Part shown: piece after piece, positions 34,982-43,729 of the stretch
How the letters are laid out: every line of letters starts with the position of its first letter
Position numbering within the stretch: position 1 is the first letter of the stretch
From: Roseiarcus sp963726105
Lineage (GTDB): Bacteria > Pseudomonadota > Alphaproteobacteria > Rhizobiales > Beijerinckiaceae
Length of the DNA: 64,000 nucleotides
Direction of reading: 5' to 3'
Assembly: GCA_963726105.1 (NCBI GenBank)
Contig: CAVSBJ010000024.1
Coordinates: 248,001 to 312,000, forward strand
Translations under genes and position numbers: made by a program
Notes under the pieces: generated by a model
The model's database searches: none
Seen by the model: the letters and a program-made list of their open reading frames with translations, nothing else
Told to the model about the DNA's origin: nothing

Positions 34982-36763
34982 CTATGACGCACACAGACGC
35001 TGGCGTGATGGCGCCGCTCGAGTGGCGCACACCCCCTCCACCGTTTCCGATAGCGCTCCGAACTCGACCGGCTTGATGAGAATGGCGTCGAACCCGTTGG
35101 CCGCGGGGGAGATTCTCCATTCCTCGAAAGCATTGGCGGTCAGGGCAATAATGGGCGTCGGCGACCAGCCGCAGGCAGCCTCGAGCCTCCGCAGACAGCG
35201 CGTGGCCTCGTAGCCGTCGAGACTTGGCATCTTAAGGTCCATCAAGATGACGTCGAAGGGTCGAGATTCTAGGGGCGCGATCGGCGAGGCCAGACGCAGC
35301 GCCTCTTCGCCGTCGAATGCGCGGACGACCTCGAAGCCCAAGCGACGCATGGCCTTTTGCGTAATGAGGGCATTGATGTCGTTGTCTTCGGCGACAAGGG
35401 CGCGGCGCACCAACGGGGGCGACGAGAGGCGCGAGGCGCGGCCGAGGGTGGGTTCAACATCCCACGCCACGCGCTCGAAAAGCGAGCGTGTACGAACCGG
35501 CTTGACCAGCCAGCCGTCGAAACCCTTGAGCGCCACCTGACCGAACGCGCGGCGTTCAAAGGGCGAAAACAGCACCAGGCTGCGTTGGACCGCCGCCTCC
35601 CGCGCGGCTTGCGCCAACCGATTGGTGGCCTCAGGTCCGAGCGCGCAATCGACGATAACGACATCGGGCTTGTCGGGAGCGTTCAACGCTTCGAGGCCGG
35701 AGTTTAGACCCTCGGCTCGACCTACATCGACGCCTGCTTCGATGAGGCGCGCTTCGATAGCCGGTGCCTCAAATGGAGAATTGGCGATGATGAGCGCGCG
35801 TGTTCCACTGGGGACGCGACGCATCGTCTCCGGTGTGGCCAGCGGCTCGACCGAGGTGCATTTCGGCAACCGAACGGCGAAGGCGAAGATCGACCCTCCG
35901 CCCGAATTGTCAGAAAGCGTCAGCTCGCCGCCCATGAGGCGGACGAGCTCGCGCGAGATGGCGAGCCCGAGTCCCGCGCCCTCGAAGCGCCGCGCATGCG
36001 AGCTGTCACCCTGCTCGAAACTGTCGAAAATCGCCTTCCGGCGATCCGCCGGCACGCCGGGGCCGGTGTCGATCACCGAGAACCGCGCCGCGCCCATTTC
36101 GCCGCGTTCGACCGTCACGCAGACGCCGCCCCGATCGGTGAATTTGACCGCGTTGCCGGCGAGGTTCATGAGGATTTGGCGCAGGCGCACGCCGTCCGCG
36201 CGAACGAAGCGCGGCGCCCCGGCGCTGAACGAAGCCGCGATTTCAATGCCTTTGCTCTGGGCGCGCGGCGCGAGCAGTTCGACTACGCCCTCGGTGAGCC
36301 GGCGAAGATCGACCCTCTCGACGACGAGATCAAAGCGGCCCGCCTCGACCTTGGCGAGATCGAGAATTTCGTCGATCAGGGTGATGAGGGCGCTCCCGGA
36401 GCTTCGTATCGCTTCGACATAGCTTGCGCTTTCGGCATCGAGCGAGGTCTCCCGCAACAGATCGGCCATGCCGAGAATGCCGCTGATTGGAGTGCGGATC
36501 TCGTGGCTCATCGTCGTTAGAAAGCGCGATTTGGCTTCGCTCGCCGCCTCCGCTCGGTCGCGCGCGCTCGCTGCCTCCTTGAGCCGCCAGAGCTCGTCGC
36601 GCAACCCGTTGTTCTCACTGGAGATCCGCATCGCGCGCGCTTCGGCTTGTCGCCGCCCGCGAGCGGCGGCGCCGGCGAGCGCGGCCGCCAGGGCGATTGC
36701 CGCGCCGGCCTGAAGCCACAGCGCATGCGCCGAGAAATCCGCCAAGCCGGCGCCCAGATCCAT
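34982..36763 (-). CDS. Hybrid sensor histidine kinase with two receiver-type domains
   Basis: A 593-residue membrane kinase. One N-terminal helix (ALWLQAGAAIALAAALAGAAA) leads to a short coiled coil, then HisKA (FLTTMSHEIRTPISGILGMADLL) and HATPase (LMNLAGNAVKF, DTGPGVPADRRKAIFD, GAGLGLAISRELVRLMGGEL). Next is a receiver-like region without a clear phospho-Asp site. The last domain is a canonical receiver (ALVAEDNDINALI, DVILMDLKMPSLDG, LIKPV). No periplasmic sensor is present. The ATG at 36763 has GGGAG ahead; partner and signal are unknown. Confidence 0.9.
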   Translation of the reverse strand: MDLGAGLADFSAHALWLQAGAAIALAAALAGAAARGRRQAEARAMRISSENNGLRDELWRLKEAASARDRAEAASEAKSRFLTTMSHEIRTPISGILGMADLLRETSLDAESASYVEAIRSSGSALITLIDEILDLAKVEAGRFDLVVERVDLRRLTEGVVELLAPRAQSKGIEIAASFSAGAPRFVRADGVRLRQILMNLAGNAVKFTDRGGVCVTVERGEMGAARFSVIDTGPGVPADRRKAIFDSFEQGDSSHARRFEGAGLGLAISRELVRLMGGELTLSDNSGGGSIFAFAVRLPKCTSVEPLATPETMRRVPSGTRALIIANSPFEAPAIEARLIEAGVDVGRAEGLNSGLEALNAPDKPDVVIVDCALGPEATNRLAQAAREAAVQRSLVLFSPFERRAFGQVALKGFDGWLVKPVRTRSLFERVAWDVEPTLGRASRLSSPPLVRRALVAEDNDINALITQKAMRRLGFEVVRAFDGEEALRLASPIAPLESRPFDVILMDLKMPSLDGYEATRCLRRLEAACGWSPTPIIALTANAFEEWRISPAANGFDAILIKPVEFGALSETVEGVCATRAAPSRQRLCAS

Positions 36764-36884
36764 TTCCACTCCCGCCTCGCCCGGCGTTGCGCCGATCCGT
36801 TCGGAGATCCATGGTTTCAGGCGGCAGTTGTGAATCCCTTGCGGAACTCGGGTAAATTGTCCGGTTCGCGCAGATTCCGATCGC

Positions 36885-38420
36885 TTATGCCGCGACCGCG
36901 CGGTCAGGCGCGCCGCGGTAGGAGAGCGCTTCGGCGAGATGGATGCGACGGGTCGGGCCGCCTCCGTCCAGGTCGGCAAGCGTGCGGGCAAGCTTGAGCA
37001 CGCGATGATAGCCGCGCGCCGAAAGACGGAGCCGCTCGGCGGCGTCGTGCAACAGCGCAAGACCGGATGCGTCCGCTTCGGCGATCTCCTCGATGAGACT
37101 CGCCGGCGCCCGGGCGTTGCAGACCACGCCGTCGAGCCCGATGTTGGCGTAACGCGCGAGCTGGATTTTCCGGGCCGCCGCCACCCGGGCCGCCGCCTCC
37201 GCCGAGCCTTCGCGCGCCGGCGGCGTCATCAGATCCGACGCCAGGACCGACGGCACGTCGACCACGAGATCGAAGCGATCCAGGAGCGGCCCGGAGAGGC
37301 GGCCGAGATATTGGGCCACGCACCGGTCGTTTGGCGCGCGCTTGCAGGCGTAACCTGGCTCGTTCGCCATGCCGCACCGGCATGGGTTCATCGCCGCGAT
37401 CAATTGAAACCGCGCCGGATACACGACGCGATGGTTGGCGCGCGCGATCGCCACTTCGCCGGTCTCGATCGGCTGGCGCAGGCTATCCAGAACCTGCGGC
37501 TGAAACTCCGGCAACTCGTCGAGGAACAGGACGCCATTGTGGGCGAGCGAAATCTCGCCCGGCCTGGCGTGCGCGCCGCCCCCGACCAAAGCCGGCATCG
37601 AGGCGGAATGATGGGGGCTTCGGAACGGGCGCCGGTCGGTGAGCGCCCCGCCGGCGAGCGCGCCGGCGACCGAATGGATCATCGACACCTCGAGCAGTTC
37701 GCGCGGGGTCAAGGGCGGCAGGATCGAGGGAAGCCGCTGGGCCAGCATCGACTTGCCGGCCCCCGGCGCGCCGCTCATCAGGAGATTGTGGCCGCCGGCC
37801 GCCGCAACTTCCAGCGCGCGTTTGGCGCTCTCCTGGCCCTTGATGTCGCGCAGGTCCGGTTGAGACCCGCCCGAGGCGCGCAACGCCGGTTCTGGGCGGG
37901 ACAGCACTTGCGCGCCCTTGAAATGGTTGGCGATCTGGATCAGCGAGCGGGGCGCGAGAATCTCGAGATCGACCGATGCCCACGCCGCCTCCGGGCCGCA
38001 GGCGGCGGGACAGATCAAGCCCTTGCCAGCGGCGTTGGCGGCGATCGCGGCCGGCAGCACGCCGGCGACGGCGCTGATCGTCCCATCGAGCGCGAGTTCC
38101 CCGATCACCGCAAAGCCATCGAGCGCGTCGGGGGGGATGGCGCCAATCGCCGCCATCACCGCGAGCGCGATCGGCAGGTCGTAATGGCTGCCCTCTTTCG
38201 GCATGTCGGCCGGCGCGAGGTTGACGGTGATGCGCTTCGCCGGAAGCGCGAGGCCCGAGGCGATCAGAGCCGAGCGGACGCGCTCGCGCAATTCGGCCAC
38301 CGCCTTGTCGCCTAGGCCGACGATGGTGAAGGCGACCGTGCCGGCGGCGATCTGCACCTGAACGTCGACCGGCCGCGCCTCCACGCCCTCGAAGGCCACC
38401 GTCGATACGCGCGCCACCAT
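36885..38420 (-). CDS. comM: YifB/ComM-family Mg-chelatase-like AAA+ ATPase
   Basis: A 511-residue ATPase. The N-terminal ChlI-like lid (VDVQVQIAAGTVAFTIVGLGDKAVAELRERVR) precedes Walker A SGAPGAGKSMLAQRLPSILPPL and Walker B NGVLFLDELPEF. The C-terminal part has CRCGMANEPGYACKRAPNDRCVAQYLGR with conserved Cys, and AEALSYRG. ComM helicases help branch migration of integrated DNA in natural transformation. The ATG at 38420 gives MVARVSTVAFEG, the usual start; the frame is open to 38567 but not like the family. Confidence 0.92.
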   Translation of the reverse strand: MVARVSTVAFEGVEARPVDVQVQIAAGTVAFTIVGLGDKAVAELRERVRSALIASGLALPAKRITVNLAPADMPKEGSHYDLPIALAVMAAIGAIPPDALDGFAVIGELALDGTISAVAGVLPAAIAANAAGKGLICPAACGPEAAWASVDLEILAPRSLIQIANHFKGAQVLSRPEPALRASGGSQPDLRDIKGQESAKRALEVAAAGGHNLLMSGAPGAGKSMLAQRLPSILPPLTPRELLEVSMIHSVAGALAGGALTDRRPFRSPHHSASMPALVGGGAHARPGEISLAHNGVLFLDELPEFQPQVLDSLRQPIETGEVAIARANHRVVYPARFQLIAAMNPCRCGMANEPGYACKRAPNDRCVAQYLGRLSGPLLDRFDLVVDVPSVLASDLMTPPAREGSAEAAARVAAARKIQLARYANIGLDGVVCNARAPASLIEEIAEADASGLALLHDAAERLRLSARGYHRVLKLARTLADLDGGGPTRRIHLAEALSYRGAPDRAVAA

Positions 38421-38962
38421 GTCCGCCCCCCGCCCGGGCTCGTCGATGGTCGGAACGTTTGCAGAACATTGACCCGAGCGCAAGGGGCAAATCGGTGGTG
38501 AACCGCCGGGTCGCGCGTCGAAATGCAAGCGGTCCGGGGTCTCGAACCCACGCGGGCCACCGCACATAAACGCCAGTAGCCGTCAACAAACGCGAGTAAA
38601 TGCGAGTAAAAGGGCTAGCGTTTATTAGCGTTTATTTTTCCGAATCGGGACTTTTCAATGGGTTACGGCCGATTGGAGTCGAGCTTTCCTGGCGCCTGCT
38701 CGGGGTCGGCTCGACACGTCGCCCGCCTTTCCTCGTTCGTCCCGCGCTGGCTATGCGCGGGCTCGATCCCGGCGACAGGCAGAAGTATAGCATGGATTTC
38801 TGGCATTCGTAAACAAATTGTTGCAAAATTCGCTTTTCGGAGTTGGACACGGGGAACGCTTCCCTCGCGGCGCGTCAAGCTCCAGGGTGGAACGCTGCCG
38901 GGGCCCGGCGGCTGAGAGCGATCCCGGCTTGAGATCGACGGCTCAGGGGCAGGGGAAGACCC
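38421..38962. other. Intergenic region with tandem 10-base repeats
   Basis: About 540 bases between comM and the Nudix gene, divergent from both. It contains the short repeat cluster at 38566-38635 described separately. A tRNA-like T-arm (GGGCTCGATCCC near 38758) is present without a full tRNA fold. No gene is supported. Confidence 0.5.
38566..38635. repeat. Tandem 10-base direct and inverted repeats
   Basis: CGCGAGTAAA and TGCGAGTAAA (38591-38610) stand in tandem. After AGGGC, TAGCGTTTAT is repeated twice exactly (38616-38635). An inverted copy of the latter, ATAAACGC, is at 38566-38573. All units share AAACGC or its inverse. The pattern resembles arm-type sites of an integrase or an iteron-like protein-binding site. 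Confidence 0.7.
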
Positions 38963-39418
38963 ATGAATGACCGGTTATTCCCCGCGCGCCCTATCCTCGC
39001 GGTGTCGGCGGCGGTGTTTCGGCAAGCGCGGGCGCTCATCATCCGCCGGGCGCGGGCGCCGCTGCTCGGCCATTTCAGCTTGCCCGGCGGCGGGGTCGAG
39101 GTCGGGGAAACGCTCGCCGCCGCGCTCGCCCGAGAGCTCATGGAAGAAGTCGGAATCGAAGCCGAAATCATCGCCTTTAACCGCCATGTGGAGGCGATTG
39201 TCCACGAAGGGGGCCGAATACGAACGCATTTTGTCATCGCTTCGTTCGCCGCCCGATGGATGAGGGGCGAGCCGCGCTTGAGCGACGAAGTCGACGCCGT
39301 CGACTGGATCGATCCGGCTGGCCCGCTGCCCTCGCCGACGACGCCGGAGCTTGGCGAAGTTCTTATGAGCGCGGCGCGGATCGAAGGTCAGACCGCTGTC
39401 GTAAAAAAATGGCGGTGA
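38963..39418 (+). CDS. Nudix hydrolase
   Basis: A 151-residue Nudix protein. The Nudix box GGVEVGETLAAALARELMEEVGIEAE (about residues 48-73, GX5EX7REUXEEXGU) is complete and metal binding should be intact. The beginning (PILAVSAAVFRQARALIIRRARAPLLGHFSLPGGG) fits ADP-ribose pyrophosphatase-like members. It is monocistronic. Exact nucleotide substrate is unknown. Confidence 0.9.
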   Translation: MNDRLFPARPILAVSAAVFRQARALIIRRARAPLLGHFSLPGGGVEVGETLAAALARELMEEVGIEAEIIAFNRHVEAIVHEGGRIRTHFVIASFAARWMRGEPRLSDEVDAVDWIDPAGPLPSPTTPELGEVLMSAARIEGQTAVVKKWR

Positions 39419-39891
39419 CATCCAGCCAGACGCCGCGAAAGCGCGGATTCCGGCCCTTCGGCGATATCGCGATGCAATGGCGGGAATGCGCAAATAGCGG
39501 CCATCCCTGTGCTCGCGGGCAATGGCGCAACTCGACCCAAAGCGGACGAACAGCGCCGTTCACTAAAGGCCCGCTTGGCGGAACTACCGGTCATTCGTTG
39601 ACGGCGTGTCTAGAGGGGCAAATAGACCTTTTGCCGACCTTCTGGTTCAATCCCTGGCACGGGTGGGGATTGCCAGAAAGCGGGCCGTAGGCGCCACGGG
39701 CAGGATGCCCCAAAGCGGGCGTTCGCACGAAGGTCCCGCGCGACTGTGGCTGTCGCATCGGGCTTAACCTACCCGCGGAAGGCGGGTTCGATTGCAAGCG
39801 CTCTTTTATCGTGGCAGCGTTGTTGGCCGGGATGAGGGCACCCCGGGGACGCGTCGAGATCTTCGGGCCCTTCGACTGGGGAGCGACGAAC
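39419..39891. other. Intergenic region with dispersed short repeats
   Basis: About 470 bases. It includes TGCGCAAATAGCGGCC at 39487-39502, TACCGGTCATT at 39585-39595 and several AAAGCGGGC/AAAGCGGAC words. Similar words recur at 51.0 kb and 55.3 kb. The short frames here do not resemble proteins. Confidence 0.5.
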
Positions 39892-42342
39892 ATGGCGATC
39901 GACACGCAGGACCGGCGCGACTTTGTCATCAGCCGGGGGACGGACACTGACGCGTATGGTCTCTGGCGCGTCGGGTACGACAGCCCTGAGTTGCTGAGGC
40001 CGGTACCGCTGGATCAAAAGGCCCAGTTCGACAGGAACCATCAGATCGCGCCGATCGGGCGCTACCTCCTCGAATGGGGCCCGCTGCAACTTAAGGACTA
40101 CCAGCCGTGCTTTCCTTACCGGCTGATGGAGTTTGACCCGACGAGCCCTGATCCGCTTCACGCCAAAGCGGTGCAACAGGGCGCCTGGCTGAAGTCCAAG
40201 TTCTGGGGTTCGCGGCCGGACTTCGGCAATCCTCAGGGCGCCAAGGAAGACTTCGACAAGGGCGAGCAACTGCTTCTGCTTCCTCTCGACGGCTTCGTGC
40301 TGAATGTGATTCCGACCGACGGCCGCAGCACGTTTGGCGTATGGAATTTCGACCCGAATCCTCCGATTCCGCCGAATCGCCCGAATCCCCCGAAGACGGA
40401 TCCCTTGCCGCAGCCGTACACCTACACCATGTGGGGCGGCAGCTCCTTCGATACGATCGACTACGGGCACGAACTCTTGCCGATCTGCGGCTATGTCCTC
40501 GATCGGCTGCCTGAGACCGGCGAGTATTGGCTCTGGAGCTTCGACCCGAGCTCGGCAATGCCGCTCGCCCTGCCTGCGATCCAATCCGGACAATGGTCCG
40601 ACATCGACAAGACGCACAAGCTGGTGGTCCTCGGCGATCTCGTTCTCGACTGGTGCCCGAGCGATCGCAGTTACCGACTGTGGGCCTTCAATCCGAAGCT
40701 CCCGAATCCCCTCACAGGCCCAGTTGCCACCGGCTTGCTGCCGGCGTCATTGGATGACAAAACCACGCTTCTCGGCGTGCAAGCCTTGATCCCCCTCGAT
40801 CCTGCTCGCGCGAAGCAACCTGGCACGATCGACTTCATGCGCGACAAGGTCAAGCATGTCGTCTACCTGATGCTCGAGAACCGGTCGTTCGATCACGTGC
40901 TCGGGTGGCTCTATCGGAAGGGCGAGACGGAGATCAATTTCCTCGGCGGCGACGGCGCGTTCGACGGCGCGAGCCTCGAGATGTTCAACGTCGACCCATC
41001 CGCCCCGGACGGGAAGAAGGTGGTCCACCTCAAAATATACGACCGCAAGCCGGGCGAGCCGCTCGACTTCCTCCCTTCGGACCCGTACCACGACAAGACC
41101 GACGTGGTGCGGCAGATGTTCTATCAGCAGCCCGACGGTTATGCGAAGCGTCAGACGCCGCAAATGAAGGGGTTCGTCTGGAACAACGGGGTCCACGAGA
41201 TCATGTGGACCTACACGCCGGATCAGCTTCCGGTCATCAACGGGCTTGCTCGCGAGTTCGCGGTCTCCGACGCCTGGTTCAGCTCGATGCCGAGCGCCAC
41301 GGACCCGAACCGCGGGTTCGCGTTCACCGGCTCCTCGCTGCGAGAGCTGAACAATTTCCAGAACGGCCCGCAATATCTCTACTGGCCCTATGCGCCGCAT
41401 CGGTCTTCGATCTGGAAGGCGCTGTGGACCAACGGATTTACCGACTGGAAGATCTACAACTCGGTCCTATGGATGAATTTCGTCCATACCTATCATCTCT
41501 ATCTTCAGGGACAGATCCCGTCGGTGGACGCGGCGATCGCGCAGGACAGCGCCCAACGGATCGCCTCCGCCTCAAGTGGCTTTTCGCCCTCGCCGCCCTC
41601 CTCGTTCATCGAGGGAATCGATCAGTTCAAAGCGGCGGCTAGAGCCGGAAAATTGCCGCGCTTCTCTTTCCTCGAGCCGATCTGGATCTCGCTCGCCGGA
41701 ACGACCTCGTATCATCCCGGCGCCGATCCGGCGGTCGGCGAACAGGCCCTGTATGAACTCTACGAGGCGATGAGGTCCGGTCCGGCGTGGAACGAGACGC
41801 TGTTCGTGATCACGTTCGATGAGCATGGCGGCATCTTCGATCACGTCCCGCCGCCTTACGCGGAGAACCCGTGGCCCAACGACGTCATCGACGGGTTCCG
41901 CTTCGACATGATGGGGGTGCGCGTGCCGACGATTCTGGTCTCTCCGCTGATCAAACGGCACACGGTCTTCCGTTCGCCAACGGCGGTGGCCTATGACTCG
42001 ACCTCGATCCTCGCTACGCTCCTGAACTGGTATGGCGTGCCGAAGGCGCGCTGGGGCCTTGGCGAACGGACGCGCCACGCGCCGACTTTCGAGGGCGTCT
42101 TCCAGCTTGCCGAGCCTCGCGCCGAAAAGCCTTCGTTCAAGCCGCCGGCGATCGAGGAATCGTCCGCGAGGCCGCGAGTCAGCGACCTCGACCGGCTCAT
42201 GGCGCCTCGGGTCGCGGCCGCGCTCGCCAGAGGACAGCTTACTCCGTCCGATATGGCTTCCATCTCAAACGAGCTCATGGCGTCCTCCGACATGGAGGAA
42301 CTGCACCAGACGCTGCTTCGCTTCGCCACCAAACTTCCCTGA
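39892..42342 (+). CDS. Phospholipase-C-type phosphoesterase with N-terminal tandem-repeat domain
   Basis: About 816 residues. Residues about 10-290 hold at least four repeats of the form H-x-L-(x)n-L-(x)n-Y-x-LW-x-FDP (YRLMEFDP, FGVWNFDP, YWLWSFDP, YRLWAFNP), like blades of a propeller. The phosphoesterase domain follows: HVVYLMLENRSFDHVLGWL with the nucleophile region, SMPSATDPNRGFAFTGSS, and FVITFDEHGGIFDHVPPP. This matches the bacterial phospholipase C/acid phosphatase family. No signal peptide is visible, which is unusual. ATG at 39892 has GGGGAG upstream; GTG at 39811 is an alternative. Confidence 0.85.
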   Translation: MAIDTQDRRDFVISRGTDTDAYGLWRVGYDSPELLRPVPLDQKAQFDRNHQIAPIGRYLLEWGPLQLKDYQPCFPYRLMEFDPTSPDPLHAKAVQQGAWLKSKFWGSRPDFGNPQGAKEDFDKGEQLLLLPLDGFVLNVIPTDGRSTFGVWNFDPNPPIPPNRPNPPKTDPLPQPYTYTMWGGSSFDTIDYGHELLPICGYVLDRLPETGEYWLWSFDPSSAMPLALPAIQSGQWSDIDKTHKLVVLGDLVLDWCPSDRSYRLWAFNPKLPNPLTGPVATGLLPASLDDKTTLLGVQALIPLDPARAKQPGTIDFMRDKVKHVVYLMLENRSFDHVLGWLYRKGETEINFLGGDGAFDGASLEMFNVDPSAPDGKKVVHLKIYDRKPGEPLDFLPSDPYHDKTDVVRQMFYQQPDGYAKRQTPQMKGFVWNNGVHEIMWTYTPDQLPVINGLAREFAVSDAWFSSMPSATDPNRGFAFTGSSLRELNNFQNGPQYLYWPYAPHRSSIWKALWTNGFTDWKIYNSVLWMNFVHTYHLYLQGQIPSVDAAIAQDSAQRIASASSGFSPSPPSSFIEGIDQFKAAARAGKLPRFSFLEPIWISLAGTTSYHPGADPAVGEQALYELYEAMRSGPAWNETLFVITFDEHGGIFDHVPPPYAENPWPNDVIDGFRFDMMGVRVPTILVSPLIKRHTVFRSPTAVAYDSTSILATLLNWYGVPKARWGLGERTRHAPTFEGVFQLAEPRAEKPSFKPPAIEESSARPRVSDLDRLMAPRVAAALARGQLTPSDMASISNELMASSDMEELHQTLLRFATKLP

Positions 42343-42372
42343 ACTGACGGGCAGGCGGCGTCCGCGCCAGGG

Positions 42373-43692
42373 TCACCCGCCCGACGTCGGCATGTAGGCC
42401 GCAGCCGGCCACTTCAGCTTCGCGGCCGCGGGCTGCTTGCAGAGGACCTCCGCCTCATCGTACGTCAGGATGGGCGGATAGCCTTTGAACTCGTCGGTCC
42501 AAACATCCATGAGCGCCAGCGCGCATATCGTCGTTCGCGCTGCCTGCGAAGGGTTGAACGGACCACTGGGATCTTCGGCCCCGAGCCACTGTTCGCAGGC
42601 GATCTTTCTCGCTTGCCTCGGATCGATCGCTTGTCCCTCCTCACAGGCGTCGGCGCAGATTTTTAGGAAAGTCGCGGCGATCAGGTCCTGCGCCTCGTAG
42701 ATCCTTATGTCGGGCAGCGTGTCGGCGGCAGCGGTCCAGGCGCCTGTTACGCTCGCTGCGATCATGTGGTTTGCGATCATGTAGGGCGTCGGCTTCGCAC
42801 TGTCCGGACGGATTTTGATCAGGCCCGTCTGCAGCACGTTGACCGTCGGCGAGCCGGTCCAGGAGTCCTTCGGCAGCTGATCCTTGTATCGTGTCCTGAA
42901 CCACCCGGGCGCCTGGGGATCGTAACGGGGCGAGCCGCACACAAGCAGCGGCAGGGTCTGCGGACTTGCGGCGTTGGCCGGCGGATCGAGCGTCAGCTCC
43001 AGCATCGATCGGACGTAATCAAGCCCCTCGGCTTCATTGTCGAAGAAGAGCGACGTGAGGTTGATCGGAAAGAAGTCGTTCGGATATTCGCTTTCGCCCG
43101 ACCCTGGCGCCGCGATGGGGTTCACGTCGAGAATGGAGTGATAGAGATTGACGTCCGGAACGCCGATGCGATCGAGCAGCCGCCGCCAGCGAATGAGCGT
43201 GTTGTTGTGCAGGTAGTCCGCCTCCTTGAGGGCGACGATCGGCGGGTAGTGGAGAAGCGTCACGGCGCGGTGGTTGACCATTGGCATGCCGAGCGGCAGG
43301 CAGGGCGTCCAGAGGGAGTCGCCGCTTTTGTGGGCGACCGGATATCCGGCCATCGGATTCCAGGCGGGCGTCTTGCGGCAGGCGTCGGCACCCTTGAGCG
43401 CGAGTCCGAAATGCTTCTCGTCCAGCATTTTTTGGTGCATCGCGGCGAACTGACTCGCGGCGCCGACCTGAGAGGGATCGGGCTCAAAGCTGATCGTGTA
43501 CCCGCTGTCGCCTTTTATGACGCTCAGCGAGCCGTCACGAATCCGAATTCCATCCTGCGTCAGCGACGAGGCGGTAAAGCGACACATTACATCCTCGTAG
43601 GTCTTCAGGCCGAGCGCTGGGTCGAGGAGCTTTGGGTCCGGATAGAGCCTTTGCTGATATGCGATATCCCCCGGCAATACGTAAGCGATCAT
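42373..43692 (-). CDS. Protein of unknown function (439 residues)
   Basis: A 439-residue protein with a good start at 43692 (GAGGAGCAAACG before ATG). No signal peptide or membrane segment. Recognisable texture: MIAYVLPGDIAYQQRLYPDP at the front, LPLGMPMVNHRAVTLLHYPPI around residue 135, and a Cys-containing C-terminal part (ICADACEEG, KIACEQWLG, EVLCKQ). I cannot place it in a family. It is convergent with the phosphoesterase gene (31 bases between ends) and follows the giant cyclase gene on the same strand. Confidence 0.75.
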   Translation of the reverse strand: MIAYVLPGDIAYQQRLYPDPKLLDPALGLKTYEDVMCRFTASSLTQDGIRIRDGSLSVIKGDSGYTISFEPDPSQVGAASQFAAMHQKMLDEKHFGLALKGADACRKTPAWNPMAGYPVAHKSGDSLWTPCLPLGMPMVNHRAVTLLHYPPIVALKEADYLHNNTLIRWRRLLDRIGVPDVNLYHSILDVNPIAAPGSGESEYPNDFFPINLTSLFFDNEAEGLDYVRSMLELTLDPPANAASPQTLPLLVCGSPRYDPQAPGWFRTRYKDQLPKDSWTGSPTVNVLQTGLIKIRPDSAKPTPYMIANHMIAASVTGAWTAAADTLPDIRIYEAQDLIAATFLKICADACEEGQAIDPRQARKIACEQWLGAEDPSGPFNPSQAARTTICALALMDVWTDEFKGYPPILTYDEAEVLCKQPAAAKLKWPAAAYMPTSGG

Positions 43693-43729
43693 CGTTTGCT
43701 CCTCGCCCTCCGCGGAATTGCGCGGTTGC

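Noticed and set aside
38500..38567. Possible tRNA 3' end (GGGTTCGAGACCC on the minus strand) upstream of comM
   Set aside because: Only a three-base stem pairs properly and no cloverleaf forms.
38700..38800. Possible tRNA near 38758 (T-arm-like GGGCTCGATCCC)
   Set aside because: The stem has a mismatch and no D-arm, anticodon arm or acceptor pairs could be found around it.
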